Below, one piece after another: positions 35,339-46,853 of a DNA stretch of 64,000 nt. Position numbers and translations under genes: made by a program. The stretch is from Antilocapra americana (taxonomy: Eukaryota; Chordata; Mammalia; Artiodactyla; Antilocapridae). Within the stretch, counting starts at the first letter, position 1. Each line of letters starts with the position of its first letter. The stretch is from assembly GCA_007570785.1 (NCBI GenBank), contig ML664161.1:47521895-47585894 (forward strand), read 5' to 3'. The notes under the pieces are model-generated. The model saw only the letters and a list, made by a program, of their open reading frames with translations. It did no database searches and had not been told where the DNA came from.

Positions 35339-35340
<2 letters not shown>

Positions 35341-35382
<42 letters not shown>
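35341..35382. repeat. (AC)21 microsatellite
   Basis: A perfect dinucleotide run immediately after the BovB tail. Antisense frames across it give Cys-Val repeats and are artefacts. Confidence 0.99.
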
Positions 35383-35390
<8 letters not shown>

Positions 35391-35560
35391 TATATTTATA
35401 TAAAATACAATTTTGTATTTTATATTTATAAATATATATGTATATACATATGTACTTCATATATATAGATATATGTATATATGTATACATATACACTTAT
35501 GTATATACATACATATATACACATATACATATGTATATTACATATATATAATACAGTTTG
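35383..35560. repeat. TA/GTATAT-rich low-complexity tract
   Basis: Alternating TA, ATGTATAT and CATATATA units. Any open frame here is low-complexity translation. Confidence 0.9.
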
Positions 35561-35875
35561 GTATAAGATTTAGTAGACATAAGAACAGCTTTGGAAGTAA
35601 AAAAGAAAGCAAATAACATTTTCTACAGGCAGTTGAATAAAGCTGCACAGAGAATATGACATGGGAAGAGCATATTGATGATTGAGCTATAATTTACCTA
35701 AAGAGGAGGGGGGACAGGCAGAGAACACTACAAGAATGAAAGTTGAGTTTATGATTGACATAGTATCACACTCAACAGCTATTTTCCAACTTTATCAAGA
35801 AAACCTCAGTTTGATTCAATCTTCTCCAACAAGTCCTTCTAAGAAGATAAGGCCTCTCCCCAACCACAGTGGGTG
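35561..35875. other. Unique sequence
   Basis: Nothing recognised between the microsatellite and the old repeat at 35880. Confidence 0.45.
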
Positions 35876-35879
35876 AATG

Positions 35880-36262
35880 ATGACTGATTTAAATCAACCA
35901 TTCTCTCATCAATAGATGGGAAAGAGCATGAGATGTAATTCTGGCCAATGGGATAAGAAGAGATGTCTGAAGACTTCCAACAAAGTTCTGAGTCTAACTC
36001 TAAAAAAGCTACATAAGAAAGAAAAATTCCTTTTTACTGCCTGCAGACTTGGTTGTTGGGAAATGTAATTTGTGGAGCTGATTCAGTCAACTTGTGACCA
36101 TGAAGAGAATGGAAATAGCGAGCTGAAAATGGCAGAGAGGAAAAAGAAAAGAACCAGATTTCTGATGACTAGATTATACCATTGAACCAGGTAACACTGG
36201 ATTCTTTCTCTCTCTCTCTTTTTGGGATTTCTTATGTGAAACAATAAATATTCTTAGAGAAA
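35880..36262 (+). repeat. Ancient mammalian repeat, unassigned ('ctggccaatgggat' type, copy 2)
   Basis: 'attctggccaatgggataag', 'gctgaaaatggcagagagga' and an 'aacaataaatattc' end resemble the repeat at 1690-1975 and 41104-41360. Confidence 0.45.
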
Positions 36263-36388
36263 ACTAAATCAATTTTCTGAAAAGATCCTAACTGGTGCAG
36301 TGTAAAAATATATGATGTATTTGGGAAACAATCAAAACGCTATTTGTAACTAAGGACATATTTTGGAAAGGGAAATTTGGAAGTGTGA

Positions 36389-39205
36389 GTTCACTTCAGC
36401 TCATTCATGTCCAACTCTTTGTGATCCCATGGACTGAATCTCAGGCCTCCCTGTCCATCACCAACTCCCAGAGTTTACTCAAACTCATGTCCATTGAGTA
36501 GGTGATGACATCCAACCATCTCATCCTCTGTCGTCCCCTTCTTCTCCCACCTTCAATCTTTTGCAGCATCAGGGTCTTTTCCAGTGAGTCAATTTGTAGC
36601 CTCAGGTGGCCTAAGTATTCAAGTTTCAGCCTCAGCATCAGTCCTTTCAGTGAATATTCAGGACTGATTTCCTTCAGGATGGACTGGTTAGATCTCCTTG
36701 CAGTCCAAGGGACTCTCGGGAGTCTTCTCCAACACCACAGTTCAAAAGCATCAGTTCTTCAGTGCTCAGCTTTCTTTATACTCTAACTCTCACATCCATA
36801 TACGACTACTGGAAAAATCATAGCTTTGACCAGACGGACCTCTGATGGCAAAGTAATGTCTCTGCTTTTTAATGTGCTGTCTAGGTTGATCATAACTTTT
36901 CTTCCAAGGAGCAAGTGTATTTTAATTTTATGGCTGCAGTCACCATCTGCAGTGATTTTGGAGCCCAAGAAAATAAAGTCTGACACTGTTTCCACTCTTT
37001 CCCCATCTATTTCCCATGAAGTGATGGGACCAGAGGCCATGATCTTAGTTTTCTGAATGTTGAGTTTAAGGCCAACTTTTTCACTCTCCTCTTTCACTTT
37101 CATTGAGAGGCTCTTTAGTTCTTCTCCACTTTCTAACATAAGGGAGGTGAAATATGCATATCTGAGGTTATTGATATTTCTCCAGGCAATCTTGATTCCG
37201 GGTTGTGCTTCATCCAGCCCAGTGTTTCTCACGATGTACTCTGCATATAAGTTAAATAAGCAGGGTGACAATATACAGCCTTAACATACTCTTTTTCCTA
37301 TTTGGAACCAGTCTGTTGTTCCATATTAAGTTTTAACTGTTGCTTCCTGACCTGCATACAGATTTCTCAAGAGGCAGGTCAGGTGATCTGGTATTACCAT
37401 CTCTTTGAGAATTTTCCACAGTTCGTTGCTATCCACATAGTCAAATGTTTTGGCTTAGTCAATAAAGTAGAAATAGATGATTTTCCTGGAACTCTCTTGC
37501 TTTTTCAATGATCCAGCAGATGTTGGCAATTTGATCTCTTGTTCCTCTGTCTCTTCTAAACCCAGCTTGAACATCTGGAAGTAAATGGTTCATGTACTGT
37601 TGAAGCCTGGCTTGGAGAATTTTGAGCATTACTTTGCTAGTGTGTGAGATGAATGCAATTGTGCAGTAGTTTGAGCATTCCTTGGCATTGCCTTTCTTTG
37701 GGGTTGGAATGAAAGCTGACCTTTTCCAGTCCTATGGCCACTGCTAAGTTTTCCAAATTTGCTAGCACATTGAGTGCAGCACTTTCATAGCATCATCTTT
37801 CAGAATTTGAAATAGCTCAACTGGAATTCTATCACCTCCACTAGCTTTGTTCATAGTGATGCTCCCTAAGGCCCACTTGATTTCACATTCCAGGATGTCT
37901 GGTTCTAGGTGAGTGATCTGACCATCATGATTATCTGCGTCATGAAGATCTTTTTGTATAGTTCTTCCCTATATTTTTGCCACCCCTTCTTAATATCTTC
38001 TGCTTCTGTTATGTCCATACGATTTCTGTTCTTTGTTTTGCCCATCTATGCATGAAATTTTCTCTTGGTATCTCTAATTTTCTTGAAGAGATCTCTAGTC
38101 TTTCCAATTCTATGTTCTCCTCTATTTCCTCTACTTCTATTGATCACTGAGGAAGGCTTTCTTGTCTCTCCTTGCTATTCTTTTGAACTCTACTTTCAAA
38201 TGGGTATATCTTTCCTTTTCTCCATTGTCTTTTGCTTCTCTTCTTTACACAGCTATTTGTAAGACTTCCTCAGACAACTATTTTGCCTTTCTACCTTTCT
38301 TTTTCTTAGGAATGGCCTTGATCACTTCCTCCTGTACAATGTCTTGAACCTCTGTCCATAGTTCTTCACGTTTTCTGTCTATTAAATCTAACTCCTGGAA
38401 TCTATTTGTCACCTCCACTGTATAATCCTAAGGGATTTGATTTAGGTCATACCTGAATGGTTTTCCTTACTTTCTTCAATTTAAGTCTGAATCTTGCAAT
38501 AAGAAGTTCATGGTCTGAGCCACAGTCAGATCCCAGACTTGTTTTTGCTGATTGTGTAGGGCTTCTCCATCTTTGGCTGCAAAGAATATAATCAATCTGA
38601 TTTTGATATTAACCATCTGGTGATGTCCATGTGTAGAGTCTTCTCTTGTGTTATTGGAAGAGGGTGTTTGCTATGACCAGTGTGTTCTCTTGACAAAACT
38701 CTATTAGCCTTTGCTCTGCTTCATTCTGTACTCCAAGGCCAAATTTGCCTATTAATCAGGTATTTCTTGACTTTCTACTTTTGCATTCCAGTCCCCTAAA
38801 ATGAAAAGGACATCTTTTTTTGGATGTTAGTTCTAGACGGTCTTGTAGGTCTTCATAGAACCATTCAACTTCAGCTTCTTCAGCATTATTCGTCCAAGCA
38901 TAGTCTTAGTTTAGTGTGAAACTGAATGGTTTGCCTTGGAAATGAACAGAGATCAGTCTGTCATTTTTGAGATTGCATCCAAGTACTGCATTTCAGACTC
39001 TTTGTTGACTATGATGGCTACTCCATTTCTTCTAAGGGATTCTTGCCTACAGTAGTAGATATAATGGTCATCTGAGTTAAATTCACCCAATCCAGTCCAT
39101 TTTTGTTCACTGATTCCTAAAATGTCAATGTTCACTCTTGCCATCTCCTGTTTAACCACTTCCAATTTGTCTTGATTCATGGATCTGACATGAAAAGAAG
39201 CATAA
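36389..39205 (-). mobile_element. LINE RTE-BovB, nearly full-length coding region
   Basis: At about 2.8 kb this is the longest BovB here. The 3' tail is at 36389 ('gttcacttcagctcattcat' on the plus strand). The 5' side ends near 39205, just upstream of the endonuclease start (plus strand 'gattcatggatctgacatga'). Thus nearly the whole EN-RT reading frame was copied, lacking only the 5' leader. It is heavily mutated. No TSD was found. It faces the BovB at 33234-35340, giving a long imperfect inverted pair. Confidence 0.95.
36783..37271 (-). pseudogene. BovB RT-core/linker fragment (162 codons)
   Basis: Landmarks are SPCLFNLYAEYIVRNTGLDE, then the palm region where NNLRYADD is expected but NNLRYAYF is found, so both catalytic aspartates are lost. 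Next come LKLNIQKTKIMASGPITSWE, ETVSDFIFLGSKI-type sequence, LLLGRKVMINLDSTLKSRDI and VVYGCES. The frame is open only between stops, and the ATG at 37271 is fortuitous. Confidence 0.88.
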
Positions 39206-39219
39206 GTCTGAAAATACAA
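38953..39219 (-). pseudogene. BovB endonuclease N-terminal fragment (88 codons)
   Basis: The apurinic-type endonuclease domain of BovB makes the nick that primes reverse transcription. VRSMNQDKLEVVKQEMARVN, DILGISEQKWTGLGEFNSDD and QESLRRNGVAIIVNKE are the start of that domain. The catalytic Glu of the ISE(Q)KW motif is retained. The true start is probably the Met of MNQDKLE; the upstream codons come from leader sequence. The frame shifts after about residue 76. Confidence 0.85.
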
Positions 39220-40008
39220 GTTAAAGTTGAAACCTCAGGGGCCTTCTCTATTATGCTAAGAAATATTTTGTCTCACTGTCTGTGGAATCATAGACCCTAA
39301 AATGAAACAGATAATGAAGCCTCTGAGACAGATTGGAGGCTGATTTAATAACAGAACTGTTATTTATAGGAAACGTAATGTAGGAAAGATAGTGAAGACA
39401 AGAAAAATAAAGTCTTTTATGAGAGGTATAGAGGGAAATTCTGAATAGGTTCAAAGCAGAGATAAATGATTTTTTAAGTGTCCTGAAAAGAGAGAATCTA
39501 CCCAAGACAGCCTGTTTTTGTTTTGTTTTCCTGTTTCTCTTACTAAGACAGTAGAAGTATTAGTCAGAAATGTTTTAAAAGAGTCAAAATTGACAAGTGG
39601 CAAGAAATTATGAGTGTTAAGCCATAGGAGGACCAAATATGTTATCACAGCGGCCATCACATTTAATTCCTTTTATAAAGTGTTGTTTAATTATAGCTCT
39701 CTCAAGACAGATGTAACTGCATTCTGTGGGAACTCAGACATTTGAATGAACAGTGGGTCACACTTACTTGAGCGCTAACACCTGCTGCATAGGGCCTTTC
39801 AGAAAGAGGGAGAACAACCCTCCATTTAATTACCTAATTGTGTTTATCACCGGAAATTAATAGCCATTTCCCCCATAAACCTGTATTTCCAATCAATATG
39901 AAAGAGAGGTTGACTAACATTTATCTTAATTCATGTTCATTTTTAAAATTGTACTTCTTATTGTAAGCCTTTGCTGGCACTATCTATATACTGTTTAACA
40001 TTTTACAT
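39206..40008. other. Unique sequence
   Basis: No repeat or coding feature recognised. Confidence 0.45.
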
Positions 40009-40009
40009 A

Positions 40010-40145
40010 ATTTTTTCCAAATACATCCAACATTCATTTAGTGAGCAAATATTTACTGGGTACTACTTTATGCTAGACTCTGGAGATGTAATGGCACATA
40101 AAACAATACATGAGCTCTCCTTCACCTATAGCAATGGTTCCACTG
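40010..40145 (+). repeat. Ancient unassigned repeat, start only
   Basis: 'gagcaaatatttactgggta', 'tgctagactctggagatgta' and 'acaatacatgagctctcctt' match the opening of the repeat at 958. Confidence 0.5.
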
Positions 40146-40911
40146 CCAAGGTTTCAACGTAGACTTACCTGAGGGAGGTTTTAAAATTTATTCATGCCCG
40201 GATCCATGATCTAACTTTTTGCCAGCAAGCATGAGTTAAACTAACTCATTAGGCTATTATTTCCCCTTGTTAGTAGAATATGCAACCAAGCATTCATGAT
40301 CAGGTAGAAGATACTGAGATTTTTGCCGATGGTCCTCTCTCTGCTCTTGTCTGGTGACGATGACAGAAAGAGAAAAACAAATTACTTAGTCTGATGCAAC
40401 TGGTCTCTGTCAACCTCTGTGACTGTCTTTGAATCAGTAAAAACTTCTCTGGCACCAACTTGCTCCTTATTCTTTATCTGCCAAAACCCATATATTCGGA
40501 AACTATTCTTTTTATTGTTATTATTACAATTCCTTCCAGTTTAAAAAGGTTGGCTACAGTTATAGGCTGCTATTTTCTAAAACATCATAATCTGCTCCCT
40601 GGTTTAATAGCAACATTTAAAATAATTTTTGACCAAAACAGTTATGAAACAATGAGTGAATGACAATTTTTCAAGAAACAGGCGTAAAGACAATTTTCTA
40701 AAGGAAATATTCTAGTCTGACTCACAGATTTTCTGATATTCTACTTACAGCAGTATGATACTTGTTTATATTTATCTGATAGTTGTTTCTTTTCATTGTA
40801 AGGTTCCCAGTAGGTTTTCTTCAGATGGTATCTGTTTGCTGCTATACTTGAACACATCAGTATTCAAGCTCATTCATAACTAGTTTTTTTGTCTTGTTAG
40901 GCAAATTGTGT
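40146..40911. other. Unique sequence
   Basis: Nothing recognised. Confidence 0.5.
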
Positions 40912-41091
40912 TGTGTGCTCAGTTGTGTCCAACTCTTTGCGAACCCATGGGCTGTAGCCCTCCAGGCTTCTCTATCCATGGAATTTCCCAGGCAAGAATA
41001 CTGGAGTGGGTTGCCATTTCCTATACCAGGGAATCTTCCCAACTCGGGGATCGAATCCATGTCTCTTGCATCAGCAGGAAGATTCTTTACC
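40912..41091 (-). mobile_element. SINE Bov-tA, head region incomplete
   Basis: 'gctcagttgtgtccaactct', 'gtagccctccaggcttctct', 'caagaatactggagtgggtt', 'ggggatcgaatccatgtctc'. The sequence leaves the consensus at 'gattctttacc', so the outermost tRNA-derived head (A box) is absent. Confidence 0.9.
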
Positions 41092-41103
41092 TAGGAGGAT
41101 GAT

Positions 41104-41360
41104 TCTACTTTCCTGACTGTCAGAAATTAGGCAAGGCCATGTGACTAGTTCTGGCCAATAGTTTGTGTTAGGCATCTCTTCTGGACTAAAGCATTTTAAC
41201 TCTTCAGCTTTTTTTCCCCCTCTCTTGCTATGCTAACTGAGAAACCTTTACATCATGTCTTCCAGACAGTATAGCTATAAGGTAGATAGTAAAGCCCTCA
41301 ATGATCTGGAAACCTGAGTGACTATGTGGAACAGAAGCCTCTGCTGATTTGTGGTGATAG
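41104..41360 (+). repeat. Ancient mammalian repeat, unassigned (copy 3)
   Basis: 'ccatgtgactagttctggcc', 'ggaaacctgagtgactatgt', 'ggaacagaagcctctgctga' follow the same consensus as 1690-1975. Confidence 0.5.
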
Positions 41361-42450
41361 TAATAGTATGAATAAGAAATAAGAGATTTCAGCATAAGCC
41401 TAACATAATCTAATCTAATATGCACTATTGCTTTGGGATCAGAAACAGTGTCAGTGATAATCCAGGATGCTCACAGCTTTATTCTTCTGTTTTCAATAGA
41501 CAGTATGTTTCATCTTCCTCTATGAAACAGACCTAAACAGTCCCCAAAGGTCAAATTGTAAAGTTGAAACTATAGATAAAAGAGCTCTCTGCTTCTTTTT
41601 TTCTTCCTCTAAAAAGAGTATAAATGGGTGCCATTGACAGTGCCAGGAAGGTATATAATTATCTTCAAAGGCACCTGTGACAGCAAACTCTTTGTTCACT
41701 CATGTTTTCTAGTACTGAATTTCTCTTGTTTTTCTTCTAAAGTCTCTGGTTGCCTTTCTTGTTGAGAAATAATCCATTACTCCCTGGAACTGTCCCCTTG
41801 AAATAATACCCCAGACTCAAGGAGGAAGCAATGTGGGAAGAATAACTCAGAATCACAGATTAGCCAACATAATTGTAGACACTGCAGCTATCCGAATAGT
41901 TTGTACCTCCAAAGAAAAGAAATTAAATTTACTTTTTCTGAGCCATTCCATTTACAGCTGTCACTCAATATACTGAAAATGTTTTCTCTTTGTGCTCAAA
42001 GGTCATGCAGAATGTCAATCTGTCTTCTAAAAAAGTGGTTGAAGAGCCATTGCAGGTAGAACAGAAATTACATGTCAGTTCATTCCAAGCATCATTATAA
42101 ATTCCATAGCATCTAACAAGTTTTAACTTTTAAAATAATTTTCTCAGAAAAAAATAAAATTGCTTTTCCATTTCTAAGACCCATTATTATGCCAAAGAAA
42201 TTACTACTAATATATATTATTATTAACAACTTTTGGTTATGGTGAAAAATGTATCATTTCCTATTCTGCCTATTCAACAAAAGGTTTAGATTTGGAGAAC
42301 ATGGAGATATTTTAGGCAAAATTTAATAGCTAATTCAAATTGGCACAGACATTGCCCACTATAAGATGAAGTAACCAAGAGTATACATTCAAATGCAACC
42401 AGGTAAAATTATTTTTGCTGAAGGAAGAAAGAATGTTATTAACTAGTCTA
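41361..42450. other. Unique sequence
   Basis: No feature recognised. Confidence 0.5.
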
Positions 42451-42454
42451 TAAT

Positions 42455-42830
42455 AACTTATGGAGTAATGACAAACAATCCCTAAATCTCAGTGACTTGC
42501 AACAAAAAAAAATTACACGTTATTATGTTTATTTAGGTTACTGGTCAGTTAGGCTTTGCTCCATTTTGGGTCTCACATTACTGAAGGATCTTTATCAAGG
42601 ACATGCTATTTTCCTGGGAGAGGGAAAAAAAAATTGTACTTGAACCATGTGAGGGCTTTCAAATCTTCTACTCTAAAATGATATAACTTTACCCACACAC
42701 TTTCTGAAGGAAGCAAGACACATGGTCAAATCTCCTTTCAACAGAGTGGGAAAAATATAATCTTCTCACAAGGAGAGGCAGCAACTAAGTGGAAACAATA
42801 CTAAAATCTACTCAAAAGGTATTTTTCACC
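42455..42830 (+). repeat. Ancient mammalian repeat, unassigned
   Basis: 'caatccctaaatctcagtga', 'cttgcaacaaaaaaaaatta', 'gctttgctccattttgggtc', 'agcaagacacatggtcaaat' resemble an old LTR or DNA-transposon-derived repeat of wide mammalian distribution. Confidence 0.45.
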
Positions 42831-43766
42831 TAATCATTTCTTAATTGTTGAGGTTTGAGCTACACCAGCAAGCCTGTTATGAAGCTTGTAGCCTGACTCC
42901 AAATTGATCTCTGTCAGTCTTAAATTCCCTGGAAATATACTGATTTCCACCCAAATGCATACTTAATTTTTTGGCATGCATCTTCTTAATGGTAAGGGTC
43001 TACAAAAACTTTCTCTGGGTTCTCACGGCCTAGAGGGTAAAGCACATAGATACGAAAATGGTGTTTTGTTTTTCCTTTTTAAAGCTGTTTATTGAACCCA
43101 GCAGAAATGATGCTCCATTGTTTTCAAGTCAAGGCAATCTTTTGTATTCACTGCCCCAACTTTGAAGCACTACACAATCTAAGGAAAAATCCAAGCTATT
43201 GAACTCTAGATCATCTCATGACTATCAGGTGTCTTTTGTTTACATTCTTATCTGTGGTTTTAAACTTCATCATATTACAGTGAATTAAGGTTAACACTGT
43301 TTGAATATATTTACAACATATTTTCTGCATTTGGTTTGAGTCTATTAATAAATGACATAGACTTTGACAAGTCATGTATGTCTTAAGAACTCTGAGCATT
43401 AAAACTCAAACAGGCTTTTGAATCCTTTAAAACATCCTAATCTTAAAGCTGAAGAGTATAAATTTCTGCAGTAAACAAGCTCATTTGATAAAGAATTGGA
43501 TGCAGAACATCCAGTGATTTCATCACTTCTACCCTTCCACAACCAAGTTAAACACTTAGTCCCCAATCACAACTAAAACACCACTGGGTCCTGAGTAGCC
43601 TGGCCCTAGAATATCAACTAGAGCATCCAAATAACAGCCTCTGGAATGGCTGATCACTCTTATCTGCTCTTCACTATTCCTGAATCATTAACTGCATGAG
43701 GCTCTGTTCTCTATTGCTTTAGAAATACAGCATCCCTTTAACAACTTCTGCTCTAGCTGACTTACA
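42831..43766. other. Unique sequence
   Basis: No feature recognised. Confidence 0.5.
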
Positions 43767-43782
43767 CAAAACTCAGTTCTTG

Positions 43783-44212
43783 CTTTCTTTTTTTAAAAAT
43801 ATATTCATTTATTTTCTTTACATTATTGTGTTGATTTTGCCATACATTGACATGAATCCACCATGAGTATACATATGTTCCCCTTCCAGAACCCCCCTCC
43901 CACCTCCTTCCCGATTCCATCCCTCTGGGTCATCCCGGTGCACCAGCCCTGAGCACCCCATATCATGCATCAATCCTGGGCTGGCGATTCATTTCACATA
44001 TGATAATTTACATGTTTCAATGTTTTTCTCCCATATCATCCCACCCTTTCCCTCTCCCATAGAATCCAAAAGACTGTTCTATACATCTCCGTCTCTTCTG
44101 CTATCTCGCATACAGGGTTATAATCACTATCTTTCTAAATTTCATATATATGCATTAGTATACTGTATTGTTTTTCCTTCTGGCTTACTTCACTCTATAT
44201 AATAGGCTCCAG
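43783..44212 (-). mobile_element. L1 LINE 3' end (3'UTR plus end of ORF2), antisense part of a twin-priming-like copy
   Basis: Plus strand: T-run, 'gccatacattgacatgaatc', 'catatgataatttacatgtt', 'tgctatctcgcatacagggt', 'tagtatactgtattgttttt', 'cttcactctatataataggc'. This is the reverse complement of the L1 region equivalent to about 21995-22400 of the large L1. Confidence 0.92.
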
Positions 44213-44236
44213 TTACCACTTTACACCAGTCAGAAT
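44213..44236 (+). mobile_element. Inverted 5' segment of the same L1 insertion
   Basis: 'taccactttacaccagtcag' then 'aatggct' is sense L1 ORF2, equivalent to about 21581-21608 of the large L1. It lies upstream of the antisense 3' part but in opposite orientation. Candidate TSD: caaaactc (43767-43774 and 44237-44244), continuing as agttcttg versus tttcttg. Confidence 0.7.
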
Positions 44237-44251
44237 GGCTTCCATCCAAAA

Positions 44252-46250
44252 CTCTTTCTTGGTTATTCTGTAGCAGTAACAGGAATACTTGCACGCACAC
44301 AAGATGGAATCTGAGTTGCTGACTTATCAATGACTCATCATTTACTAACAAAAAATCATCAGTTGGAAGGCACTTTTAAGCCTTAGTCTGGGGATATTTT
44401 TAACAGTCCTTCCCAATTTTAATATTATCCAGGTTAAAATCCAAGTAAGACCTTCATGAAGTCAATTGTTACTGTTTTGTTGTTGTTGGTTTGCTTCATC
44501 TAAACAGCCTAACTCATAAGTCTCAGGTGATTTAATCCTGCAGGTTCTTGGGGGTTAGCTATTATATCCTACTCATCTTTGGAATCTTCAATACCTAGAG
44601 TAATATACATCTGCTAACAAATATCTGTTCAATTAGTAAACAAATTAACAAATAAAAATAAGGGGGAAAATGTGGTGAAGTTCTGGAAACTTTAAAATCT
44701 GAAAAAACTTCCTTTACTTCTAAACTTTAAATTTGTGTGCTACAGTAAAATATTGAAATAATTTAATCTATCTTCTATAACAAAATAGAGTTCTAAGTAG
44801 AAATACGGACTTATCTGAGTACAAAGGATATCAGAGATTAGCTAAAGTGCAGCTAAACGAGAGGAAAACCCACTCCAATTTGTATGACTACTTTAAGAGC
44901 TATGGATTTTGAAATTTTTAAATTCTAATTTTATGCTCAGAAAGACAAAATGGAACAAGTCATAAATTACTGGCTTACATAAAAATTTTGTCTCAGTCTA
45001 TGGCTTTCTATTAATCCTGGGCTCCTTTGAAATTTTCCTTGTTGGGGTTCTCTATAGTATATTAGACCACATAATTACTCTGTTCTTGTTGTGGGTAGAA
45101 AATCACTGGTGCTTCAAAGAAACAAAAATTAGTAGTTCAGAGACACCATGAGGAAAGTTAAATGTGCCACAGAATTGATTTATGGCAGTGTTCCTTTAGT
45201 TACGTGTCCTTTTATGCGTTGATTTGGGAGATCAGAACTTCATAACTCCCACCTGCAGGTCCAGCGTTGCCTCAGAGTCTAAATGATTCTCCCCTAGTAA
45301 GCATAATGGATGATGAGATGAGAAGATTGGCATCACGTCCCACCCAGAATTCCTGCCTTAATGCCCCATACTAGGTTTCTCTCTCCTCCTTATCTGACTT
45401 TTCTCTTTGGTCTGTCTGTTTTCCAAAACTGACCAACTCTATTCTGGCCTCTGGAGTCATAGACTGACCTCATATTCAAGACACATGCACACACATACAC
45501 AGAAATGAACAGACATTATATTCTACATTGAAAATAATCAATAGACAAATCTCCCCTACATAAGATCTAGGCTATTTCTCTCAGCCAAGACACAGTGTGT
45601 TGGAAGTGTTCTACTCTATCTATTCCCCTTTCAGATCAACCCATGAGGAGATTTTTGTTTGTTCATTTTAGCTTCAACTCATATGTTATTTTAGAAGAAT
45701 GTATGTTCAGTAATAATCACCTGTTTAGAATTTTTCTTAAGCCCTATCCCTGAAAAATGCATTTTTAACTTATTTAGTTAGGAAAAAGAAATTATTCTTT
45801 CTCCTCTATGTTTGATAGGGTACAGTGTATATGAATGTTTAAAACAAAAAGAGGGTAAATTCTAAGAGTAGAAGTTGAAATGATTTTGACACTGCAATCA
45901 TAAAAGTTTTTATTACTTTTAAGACCAAAATTTAAAATTTGGTCTTAAGTTTCTATTTTTTTCATCTTTTACTCTGATGTGAGAGAGAATTAGGGTCACA
46001 ATTTAACCCAACACTGTTTATTATTTATAAGTACTAACATCATTTAGTTTTATCTTAATAGTAAAAATATAACTGACTTAAGAGCAAACTTCACCCCCAA
46101 ATTCAGCTTTTTTAAAAATGTAGACACACTGTTACCTGTGGCTTTAATTTCATTTTAAAGATTTCTCCATGATATTTATCAGTAAATGTGACAGTGCTTT
46201 CTAATTTGGTTGAGATAGGTAAGTATTTCATAAATATTAGTGTGTATTAG
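44252..46250. other. Unique AT-rich sequence
   Basis: A short GTT run near 44480. At 45905-45946 there is a small palindromic motif around 'agaccaaaatttaaaatttg'. No gene or family recognised. Confidence 0.5.
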
Positions 46251-46260
46251 TCACTGTACA
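46251..46260. repeat. Target-site duplication, left copy
   Basis: tcactgtaca; right copy tcattgtaca at 46844-46853, one mismatch. Confidence 0.7.
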
Positions 46261-46843
46261 AATCACTGCAAATGGTGACTGCAGCCATGAAATTAAAAGA
46301 TGCTTACTACTTGGAAGAAAAGCTATGACAAACCCAGACAGCATATTAGAAAGCAGAGACATTACTTTGCCAACAAAGGTCTGTCTAGTCAAAGCTATGG
46401 TTTTCCCAGTAGTCATGTATAGATGTGAAAAGTGGACTCTAAAGAAAGCTGAGCACCAAATAATTGATGCTTTTGAATTGTGATGTTGGAGAAAACTCTT
46501 GAGAGTTCTTGGACTGCAAGGAGATCCAACCAGTCAATCCTAAAGGAAATCAGTCCTGAATATTCATTGGAAGGACTGATGCTGAAGCTGAAGCTCCAAT
46601 ACTTTGGCCACCTGATGCGAAGAACTGACTCATTGGAAAAAACCCTTATGCTGGGAAAGATTGAAGGCGGGAGTAGAATGGTATGACAGAGGATGAGATG
46701 GTTGGATGGCATCACCAACTCGATGGACATGAGTTTGAGTAAACTCTGGGATTTGTTGATGGACAGGGAAGCCTGCTGTGCTGCAGTCCATGAGGTTGCA
46801 AAGAGTCGGACATGACTGAGCAACTGAACTGAACTGAACTGAA
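46261..46843 (+). mobile_element. LINE RTE-BovB, short 5'-truncated copy with TSD
   Basis: Starts at 'aatcactgcaaatggtgact' and ends in the (ACTGA) tail. It carries only the C-terminal coding part and 3' end. A plus-strand frame at 46480-46686 holds ARRSNQSILKEISPEYSLEG and [21 protein letters not shown] longer 206-codon frame on the minus strand across the element is antisense noise. Confidence 0.95.
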
Positions 46844-46853
46844 TCATTGTACA
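46844..46853. repeat. Target-site duplication, right copy
   Basis: Partner of 46251-46260. Confidence 0.7.

Larger units (their letters stand above)
33234..35340 (+). mobile_element. LINE RTE-BovB, long 5'-truncated copy
   Basis: Begins near 'gttgcaaaattaaggcttaa' in the linker between endonuclease and RT, then covers the RT and C-terminal regions to the tail 'gagtgactgaaatgaactga' at 35340. It is followed directly by an (AC)21 microsatellite. Multiple stops and frameshifts are present, and the YADD region reads YTDD (near 34575). It is in inverted orientation to the copy at 36389-39205. Confidence 0.95.

Noticed and set aside
35115..35616. Cys/Val- and Tyr/Ile-rich ORFs
   Set aside because: They are translations of the (AC)n and TA-rich microsatellite.
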